Of a stretch of DNA of 61,737 nt, positions 55,960 through 61,737 are shown one piece after another. Position 1 is the stretch's first letter, and the number at the start of each line of letters is the position of its first letter. The notes under the pieces were generated by a model. The model was not told the DNA's origin, searched no databases, and saw nothing but the letters and a program-made list of their open reading frames with translations. A program made the position numbers and the translations under genes. The DNA comes from Ectopseudomonas mendocina (GTDB lineage Bacteria > Pseudomonadota > Gammaproteobacteria > Pseudomonadales > Pseudomonadaceae), in contig NZ_VRYE01000071.1 in assembly GCF_008041835.1 (NCBI RefSeq), forward strand, positions 1-61,737, given 5' to 3'.

Positions 55960-56652
55960 TCAGTGAGTGGGCTGGCCGTAATCGCGGGCGCCGAACAGGG
56001 CCGTGCCGATACGCACCCAGGTGGCGCCTTCGGCGATAGCGGCTTCCAGGTCATGGCTCATGCCCATGGACAGGGTATCGAGGTTCAGCGCCAGCTCATC
56101 ACGCAATTGGCGCAAGCGGGCGAAGGCGGCGTGTTGTGCGGCGACATCGTCGGTTGGTTCGGGAATCGCCATCAGCCCGCGCAGCCTAAGGTTGGGCAGG
56201 GCAACGACGGCCCGGGCCAGCGCCGTTAGCTCTTCGGGGCTGCAGCCGGACTTGCTGTCCTCACCGCTGATGTTGACCTGCAGGCAGATGTTCAGCGCTG
56301 GCAGGTGCGCAGGACGCTGTTCTGACAGGCGTTGGGCAATTTTCAGGCGATCCACCGAATGCACCCAGTCGAAATGCTCGGCGATGGGCCGGGTCTTGTT
56401 CGACTGAATGGGGCCGATGAAGTGCCAGATCAAGGGCAGGTCGGTCAGCGCTGCCTGTTTTTCCAGCGCTTCCTGCAGATAATTCTCGCCAAAATCGCAC
56501 ACGCCGGCGGCATGGGCTTCACGAATGGCGTCTGCCGGTTTGGTCTTGCTCACCGCGAGCAGGCCAATGTCCGAAAAATTACGCTGCGAGGCTTGCGCCG
56601 CCTCACGGATACGCGCACCGACCTTTGCAATATTCTCTGCTATCGTGGACAT
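55960..56652 (-). CDS. yggS: PLP homeostasis protein YggS
   Basis: 230 residues. The PLP lysine is Lys36 in AVSKTKPA, with FGENYLQEA and LSMGMSHDLEAAI. It binds pyridoxal phosphate and buffers vitamin B6 and amino-acid pools. It is divergent from pilT, 75 bases apart. Confidence 0.96.
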   Translation of the reverse strand: MSTIAENIAKVGARIREAAQASQRNFSDIGLLAVSKTKPADAIREAHAAGVCDFGENYLQEALEKQAALTDLPLIWHFIGPIQSNKTRPIAEHFDWVHSVDRLKIAQRLSEQRPAHLPALNICLQVNISGEDSKSGCSPEELTALARAVVALPNLRLRGLMAIPEPTDDVAAQHAAFARLRQLRDELALNLDTLSMGMSHDLEAAIAEGATWVRIGTALFGARDYGQPTH

Positions 56653-56727
56653 TACCTGCGCTCTATAAAAGCCCGCTCGTTCAGCGTTCGCGGCATTCTA
56701 CCTGCTTGCTTGTAATTGGGGAGTCCC

Positions 56728-57762
56728 ATGGATATCACTGAGCTGCTCGCCTTCAGCGCCAAGCAAGGCGCGTCGGATTTGCACCTCTCGGCGGGGCTGC
56801 CGCCGATGATCCGCGTCGACGGCGATGTACGCCGCATCAACCTGCCGCCGCTGGATCACAAGCAGGTACACGCGCTGATCTACGACATCATGAACGACAA
56901 GCAGCGCAAGGATTTCGAAGAGTTCCTCGAGACCGACTTCTCCTTTGAGGTGCCGGGCGTGGCGCGTTTCAGGGTCAACGCCTTCAACCAGAACCGTGGC
57001 GCGGGTGCGGTGTTCCGGACCATTCCATCCAAGGTACTGACCATGGAAGACCTCGGCATGGGCGAGGTGTTCCGCAAGATCACCGACGTGCCGCGCGGCC
57101 TGGTGCTGGTCACCGGCCCCACCGGTTCGGGCAAGTCGACCACCCTGGCGGCGATGCTCGACTACCTCAACAGCAACAAGTACCACCACATCCTCACCAT
57201 TGAAGACCCCATCGAATTCGTTCACGAGTCGAAGAAGTGCCTGGTCAACCAGCGTGAGGTGCACCGTGATACCCACGGCTTCTCCGAAGCGCTGCGTTCG
57301 GCCCTGCGTGAAGACCCGGACATCATTCTGGTGGGCGAGATGCGCGACCTGGAAACCATCCGCCTGGCGCTGACTGCCGCGGAAACCGGCCACTTGGTAT
57401 TCGGCACCCTGCACACCACCTCTGCTGCCAAGACCATCGACCGCGTGGTCGACGTGTTCCCCGCCGAAGAGAAATCGATGGTGCGTTCGATGCTGTCGGA
57501 ATCGCTGCAGGCGGTGATCTCGCAGACCCTGCTGAAGAAGATCGGCGGCGGTCGTGTGGCGGCGCACGAAATCATGATCGGTACGCCGGCCATCCGAAAT
57601 CTGATCCGCGAGGACAAGGTGGCGCAGATGTATTCGGCGATCCAGACCGGTGGCGCCCTGGGCATGCAGACCCTCGATGCCTGCCTGAAGACCCTGGTGT
57701 CCAAGGGCCTGGTCAGCCGCGACAGTGCGCGCGAGAAGGCCAAGAGCCCGGAAAACTTCTAG
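56728..57762 (+). CDS. pilT: Type IV pilus retraction ATPase PilT
   Basis: 344 residues, as in P. aeruginosa. Walker A GPTGSGKST near 130, Asp box, Walker B IILVGEMRDLETI and the C-terminal AIRNLIRE motif. The hexamer depolymerises pili for twitching motility. The start MDITELLAFSAKQGASDLHL is preceded by GGGGAG; an ATG four codons upstream is less likely. Confidence 0.97.
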   Translation: MDITELLAFSAKQGASDLHLSAGLPPMIRVDGDVRRINLPPLDHKQVHALIYDIMNDKQRKDFEEFLETDFSFEVPGVARFRVNAFNQNRGAGAVFRTIPSKVLTMEDLGMGEVFRKITDVPRGLVLVTGPTGSGKSTTLAAMLDYLNSNKYHHILTIEDPIEFVHESKKCLVNQREVHRDTHGFSEALRSALREDPDIILVGEMRDLETIRLALTAAETGHLVFGTLHTTSAAKTIDRVVDVFPAEEKSMVRSMLSESLQAVISQTLLKKIGGGRVAAHEIMIGTPAIRNLIREDKVAQMYSAIQTGGALGMQTLDACLKTLVSKGLVSRDSAREKAKSPENF

Positions 57763-57775
57763 GAAAACCCAGTGG

Positions 57776-57835
57776 GTAGGGTGGGCTTCAGCCCACCAAG
57801 GCCGGCCACTGTTGGTGGGCTGAAGCCCACCCTAC
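57776..57835. repeat. Perfect inverted REP pair (BIME) between pilT and pilU
   Basis: Two perfect GTGGG-type palindromes (57780-57797 and 57814-57831) with GTAG and CTAC tags at the outer ends. They sit 13 bases past pilT. The remaining 92 bases before pilU show nothing recognisable. Confidence 0.9.
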
Positions 57836-57927
57836 GGACTGCTTCACGGCTGCGATGACACGCTCGCAGCCGCTGGCCCTGCGCTGCGGGGCCGTGCATT
57901 CATGCGTGCGGATGAGCGAACACGACG

Positions 57928-59073
57928 ATGGAATTCGAAAAACTACTGCGTCTGATGGTCGAAAAAGGCGGCTCCGATCTGTTCATCACCGCTGGCGTGC
58001 CGCCGTCGATGAAGGTCAATGGCAAGATCATGCCGGTGACCAAGACCGCGATGTCGCCGGAGATGACCCGCGAAACCGTGCTGGGCGTGATGAACGAGGC
58101 GCAGCGCCGCGAGTTTGCCGAAAAGCACGAGTGCAACTTCGCCATCAGCGCCCGTGGTATCGGCCGTTTTCGTGTCAGTGCCTTCTACCAGCGCAATCTG
58201 GTGGGCATGGTCCTGCGCCGTATCGAGACCAATATCCCCACCATCGATGACCTCAAGCTGCCGGAAATCCTCAAGAAGCTGGCCTTGACCAAACGCGGCC
58301 TGGTGCTCTTCGTCGGTGCCACCGGCACCGGTAAGTCCACCTCGCTGGCGGCGATGATCGGCTACCGCAACAAGAACAGCAGCGGCCACATCATCTCCAT
58401 CGAAGACCCGATCGAATACATCCACCAGCACCAGAACTGCATCGTCACCCAGCGCGAAGTGGGCATCGATACCGAGTCCTTCGAGGTGGCGCTGAAAAAT
58501 ACCCTGCGCCAGGCGCCGGACGTGATTCTCATCGGCGAGGTGCGCACCCGCGAGACCATGGATCATGCCGTGGCCTTCGCTGAAACCGGTCACCTATGCC
58601 TGGCCACCCTGCACGCCAACAACGCCAACCAGGCGCTGGATCGCATCATCAACTTCTTCCCGGCCGACCGGCAGAACCAGGTGTGGATGGACCTGTCGCT
58701 CAACCTCAAGGCCATCGTCGCTCAGCAACTGATTCCAACCCCGGATGGCAAGGGCCGTCGCGCGGTAATCGAGGTGCTGATCAACACCCCGCTGGCTGCC
58801 GACCTGATCCGCAAGGGCGAGGTGCACGAGCTCAAGGGCCTGATGAAGCGCTCCACCGAGCAGGGCATGCAGACCTTCGACCAGGCGCTGTACAACCTCT
58901 ACACCCAGGGCGAGATCACCTACGAAGATGCGCTGCTCTACGCCGACTCGGCCAACGACCTGCGCCTGATGATCAAGCTCGGTTCGGAAACCGATGGCGA
59001 TCACCTGACCAGCATGGCCCAGGGCCTGGCGCTGGAGGTCAGCGAGGAAGATCCGGGGCGTCGCTTCCGCTGA
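57928..59073 (+). CDS. pilU: Type IV pilus retraction ATPase PilU
   Basis: 381 residues. Walker A GATGTGKST near 130 and Walker B VILIGEVRTRETM. PilU is the PilT-dependent second retraction motor. Its last 35 bases overlap the end of the convergent TIGR03915-type gene. Confidence 0.96.
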   Translation: MEFEKLLRLMVEKGGSDLFITAGVPPSMKVNGKIMPVTKTAMSPEMTRETVLGVMNEAQRREFAEKHECNFAISARGIGRFRVSAFYQRNLVGMVLRRIETNIPTIDDLKLPEILKKLALTKRGLVLFVGATGTGKSTSLAAMIGYRNKNSSGHIISIEDPIEYIHQHQNCIVTQREVGIDTESFEVALKNTLRQAPDVILIGEVRTRETMDHAVAFAETGHLCLATLHANNANQALDRIINFFPADRQNQVWMDLSLNLKAIVAQQLIPTPDGKGRRAVIEVLINTPLAADLIRKGEVHELKGLMKRSTEQGMQTFDQALYNLYTQGEITYEDALLYADSANDLRLMIKLGSETDGDHLTSMAQGLALEVSEEDPGRRFR

Positions 59074-59926
59074 CGCTGCCTGACGGGGGACGCGCTGCGT
59101 CCCCTTGGTTTATCCGGGCAATGCGTTTGCCTTTTCTGCCGGCCAGCACCAGGGCCTGGCCATCGCGCTGTGCACCAGCGCGGGCTTCGCTCATCAGTTG
59201 CGGAATCAGCGGGCCTTCCGGCAGGTGCTTCCAGAATCTCAGCGGCAGATGCTGCTGCATCACCGTGCGGTTGAGCCGCGCCGGGTTGAAGGTACTGCCG
59301 TAATAGGCGCGCCACAGGGCCTGGCCGTCATCCTCGGGCTGCTGCGCCCAGGCTTGCCACTGCGCCGGGCAACGACGTTCGTGCTGTAGGCGCTGACCAT
59401 CCCAGTACACGCCGTCGCGCGGTGTGGCGATCAGCCAACTGTGCTTGCCCAGGCGTTCGGCGAAGTGACCACTGGCCGCGGCGAGGATATCGTGCGCCGG
59501 TTCGAACCAGGCGACGAAGTCCGGCGCACCCGCAGCCTTGCTCGGCTGAAAGCGCAGGAAGGCATGCAGATGATGCGCTTCGCGGCGCACCGCCTTGAGC
59601 CGGCGATGCAGCTCGCTGCCGTCGGGATCGCCGGCCAATACGGCGCTGCGCTCGCCCTGCACGAAACGCCAGAGCACGCGGTAGAGCAGGCTCCAGCGCT
59701 CCTCACCGCGGTACTGCGCGGCGCTTTCCAACAGGTCCAGCAACTCGGTCGATACGCGCAGGCGGCCGCTGGGCTCTGGTGCCCGCTCGGCCGCTTCATC
59801 GAACAGGCCGGGCGCGGCCTCTTCGTCCAGCCACTGCAATTGATGGGGCGCCAGGCCCTGCAGCAGAGCGCGGCGCGCGGCCTGGCGCCAGGTGGCGAAG
59901 GTGCCGTCGAAACGCAGGCTATGCAT
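59039..59926 (-). CDS. TIGR03915-type putative DNA repair partner
   Basis: 295 residues. It matches the family found with TIGR03916 radical-SAM proteins, sometimes fused to a uracil-DNA glycosylase-like domain that is absent here. Motifs include YYGSTFNPARLNRTVMQQHLP near the C-terminus. The start is the ATG in a TGATG overlap with the radical-SAM stop. The function is unknown; a role in DNA metabolism is suggested by partner and regulation. Confidence 0.85.
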   Translation of the reverse strand: MHSLRFDGTFATWRQAARRALLQGLAPHQLQWLDEEAAPGLFDEAAERAPEPSGRLRVSTELLDLLESAAQYRGEERWSLLYRVLWRFVQGERSAVLAGDPDGSELHRRLKAVRREAHHLHAFLRFQPSKAAGAPDFVAWFEPAHDILAAASGHFAERLGKHSWLIATPRDGVYWDGQRLQHERRCPAQWQAWAQQPEDDGQALWRAYYGSTFNPARLNRTVMQQHLPLRFWKHLPEGPLIPQLMSEARAGAQRDGQALVLAGRKGKRIARINQGDAARPPSGSVSGSDAPDLPR

Positions 59927-61137
59927 CACCACAACGCCATCTGTGCCGGGGTATCGCGCAGTTGCTGGCGCAGCACCACGGACTCGTGCTCGGCCAGCGG
60001 CGGCCGATAGTCCTGGGTGATGATGAAGGGCTTGGCCTTTTCCAGTACGCAGCGCAGGCGGGTCAGGTCCTCATAGCGGATGCGCCGTTCACGCCTTAGC
60101 GCGCCCAGGCGTCTGGCGCTGAGCACGCCGATGCCGGGCACGCGGGCGATCAATGATTCGTCGGCACGGTTCAGATCCACCGGGAACTGCTCACGGTTGG
60201 CCAGTGCCCAGGCCAGTTTGGGGTCGATGTCCAGATCCAGATTGCCGGGGCCGCTGAGCAACTCGGTGGCGCTGAAGCCGTAGCCGCGCATGAGAAAGTC
60301 CGCCTGGTACAGACGGTGTTCGCGCAGCAGCGGCGGCGCTTCAAAAGGTACGCTTTTCGGGCTCTGCGGGATGGGGCTGAAGGCCGAGTAGTAGACGCGG
60401 CGCAGGCGATAGTCCTGATACAGGCTCTGCGCGTTGTGCAGGATGGTGCTGTCATCAGTGGCGTCGGCGCCGACGATCATCTGCGTGCTCTGCCCGGCCG
60501 GGGCGAAGCGCGGGGCGCGGCGCTCTTCCTTGGCCTCGCGTTCACCCAGATGAATGTCATGCATGGCCTGGTGAATGCTGCCGACGTTCTTTTCCGGCGC
60601 CAGGCGTACCAGGCTGGTCTCTGTGGGCAGTTCGATATTGACGCTGAGGCGGTCGGCATACAGGCCGGCCTCGGCGATCAGTTCCGGCGCGGCCTCGGGG
60701 ATGGTCTTCAGATGAATGTAACCGCGGAACTGATGTTCCTGGCGCAGCAGTTTGGCGACGCGGACCAGTTGCTCCATGGTGTAGTCGGCCGAGCGGATGA
60801 TGCCGGAGCTGAGGAACAGGCCGCTGACGCAGTTGCGCTTGTAGAAGTCGAGGGTCAGCGTGACCACTTCCTCGGGCGTGAAGCGTGCCCGTGGCACATC
60901 GCTGGAGCGGCGGTTGATGCAGTACTGGCAGTCGTACAGGCAGAAGTTGGTCAGCAGGATTTTCAGCAGTGCCACGCAGCGGCCATCCGGCGTATAGCTG
61001 TGGCAGATGCCCATGCCGTTGGTCGAGCCGATGCCGTCCTTGCCCCTGGAGCTGCGCTTGGGTGCGCCGCTGCTGGCGCAGGAGGCATCGTACTTGGCGG
61101 CGTCGGCGAGGATGGTGAGCTTGTCGATCAGTTGCAT
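59926..61137 (-). CDS. TIGR03916-type radical SAM protein, putative DNA repair
   Basis: 403 residues. The 4Fe-4S motif is CLYDCQYC (Cys 66, 70, 73), with a radical-SAM barrel and a C-terminal helix-hairpin-helix (IARVPGIGVLSARRLGALRR) suited to DNA binding. An additional N-terminal Cys45 (GMGICHSYTP) is notable. It is coupled to the next gene and preceded by a LexA-type box, so DNA-damage induction is likely. The substrate is unknown. Confidence 0.9.
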   Translation of the reverse strand: MQLIDKLTILADAAKYDASCASSGAPKRSSRGKDGIGSTNGMGICHSYTPDGRCVALLKILLTNFCLYDCQYCINRRSSDVPRARFTPEEVVTLTLDFYKRNCVSGLFLSSGIIRSADYTMEQLVRVAKLLRQEHQFRGYIHLKTIPEAAPELIAEAGLYADRLSVNIELPTETSLVRLAPEKNVGSIHQAMHDIHLGEREAKEERRAPRFAPAGQSTQMIVGADATDDSTILHNAQSLYQDYRLRRVYYSAFSPIPQSPKSVPFEAPPLLREHRLYQADFLMRGYGFSATELLSGPGNLDLDIDPKLAWALANREQFPVDLNRADESLIARVPGIGVLSARRLGALRRERRIRYEDLTRLRCVLEKAKPFIITQDYRPPLAEHESVVLRQQLRDTPAQMALW

Positions 61138-61152
61138 GGCGCGTGATATCTA

Positions 61153-61172
61153 TACTGTTTTTTTATACAGTA
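61153..61172. promoter_or_regulatory. LexA (SOS) box
   Basis: CTGT-N8-ACAG at 61155-61170, extended to TACTG...CAGTA, close to the canonical 20-base LexA site. It ends 16 bases upstream of the radical-SAM start codon, and so lies over the probable promoter. Confidence 0.82.
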
Positions 61173-61285
61173 TATGGGCGCTGTACAGCTATCAAGTGGT
61201 TCGTGCTATTGCGTCGCCCTGGTGCGCGTGAAACCTTATCCCGGCCTGCAGCGTCTTATGCTGTATCTCGCACAAGGAGTTCGCC

Positions 61286-61684
61286 ATGCAACGACAGGAT
61301 ACGCACAGCAAGCTGATTGGCTACCTGCTGTGGATTTTCGGCTTTCTCGGTTCGCACCGTTTCTACTACGGCAAGCCGGTCACTGGCACCATCTGGTTCT
61401 TCACCCTGGGATTGTTCTTCATCGGCTGGATTATCGACCTGTTTCTGATCCCGGCGATGGACCGCGAAGCCGATCTGCGCTTCACCGCCGGCGCCACCGA
61501 CTACAACGTGGCGTGGATTCTGCTGACCTTCCTTGGCATTTTCGGCGTACACCGCATGTATCAGGGCAAGTGGATCACCGGGATCATCTACCTGTTCACC
61601 GGCGGCCTGTTCCTGATCGGCGTGCTCTACGACTTCTGGACGCTCAATACGCAGATCTCGATCAAGAACGCGCAGCGCGGTTGA
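61286..61684 (+). CDS. TM2 domain membrane protein
   Basis: 132 residues made of two TM2-like halves, each with two hydrophobic segments (IGYLLWIFGFLGSHRFYYGKPVTG and later LTFLGIFGVHRMYQGKWITG). The G-x-HR-x-Y-x-GK signature occurs twice. The family function is unknown. The ribosome site AAGGAG is good. It is divergent from the SOS-boxed operon. Confidence 0.85.
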   Translation: MQRQDTHSKLIGYLLWIFGFLGSHRFYYGKPVTGTIWFFTLGLFFIGWIIDLFLIPAMDREADLRFTAGATDYNVAWILLTFLGIFGVHRMYQGKWITGIIYLFTGGLFLIGVLYDFWTLNTQISIKNAQRG

Positions 61685-61737
61685 TGCGCCGCATGGCGCA
61701 CCCTAGGGTCGTCGCGCCGTAGCCCAATGAGATGGAC

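Noticed and set aside
61155..61170. SOS box controlling the TM2 gene
   Set aside because: The box is about 115 bases from the TM2 start but 16 from the radical-SAM start; effect on TM2 cannot be excluded but is less likely.

Overview
The window is a dense, GC-rich bacterial chromosome segment with no phage, plasmid or rRNA/tRNA signatures. Gene content and order (lgt-thyA-folA, ilvD, mutM, coaD-fdx-ggt, the lao cluster, rsmD-M16 pair-ftsYEX-rpoH, thiSG-trmB, hemW-rdgB-metWX, yggT-proC-yggS-pilTU) are those of Pseudomonas. From memory of P. aeruginosa PAO1 this matches roughly PA0338-PA0396. The repeat families and extra genes suggest the P. mendocina/oleovorans (Ectopseudomonas) side of the genus; that placement is inference. 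The first 19 bases resemble a transposase library adapter, so the window probably starts at a contig end.

Layout. 1-9.6 kb: NRDE protein, TauE/SafE-type exporter, lgt-thyA, a RAYT transposase flanked by its REP palindromes, a DUF3482/DUF2868 GTPase-membrane pair, glpQ, folA, YitT-like protein. 9.6-19.3 kb, mostly minus strand: gloA, phosphoesterase plus a giant SNF2-family helicase, ilvD, a lone PotC-type permease, rlmI. 19.4-24.2 kb, plus strand: HDOD protein, mutM, acyltransferase, small exported protein, Na/Pi cotransporter. 24.2-32 kb: ggt, fdx, coaD and the long-chain-alcohol oxidation cluster laoCBA with divergent laoR; a MITE sits in the lao control region. 32-37.4 kb, minus strand: YheT-like hydrolase, rsmD, inactive/active M16 peptidase pair, and an orphan BLUF blue-light sensor. 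37.7-47.3 kb: ftsYEX, rpoH (with an AlgU-like promoter containing a DnaA box), mtgA, a minisatellite of terminator-like hairpins, DUF423, thiSG, trmB, DUF1329. 47.4-56.7 kb, minus strand: DUF3392, hemW-rdgB, DUF4426, metX-metW, a dynamin-like GTPase, yggU, yggT, proC, yggS. 56.7-61.7 kb: pilT, pilU, an SOS-boxed radical-SAM/TIGR03915 pair, TM2 protein.

Most genes are housekeeping: folate/thymidylate, lipoprotein maturation, Ile/Val, Met, Pro, CoA and thiamine synthesis, RNA modification, membrane targeting, cell division, heat shock and pilus retraction. Accessory genes (RAYT, DUF3482/2868, PotC-like permease, BLUF, dynamin-like GTPase, radical-SAM pair) sit between conserved blocks. At least four short palindromic repeat families fill the gaps between genes; two of them supply the stop codon of the adjacent gene. 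The signals most worth following are the LexA box before the radical-SAM/TIGR03915 operon, the BLUF gene with a repeat-decorated promoter, the MITE and TetR-type operator at lao, the terminator minisatellite, and the DnaA box inside the rpoH AlgU-like promoter.
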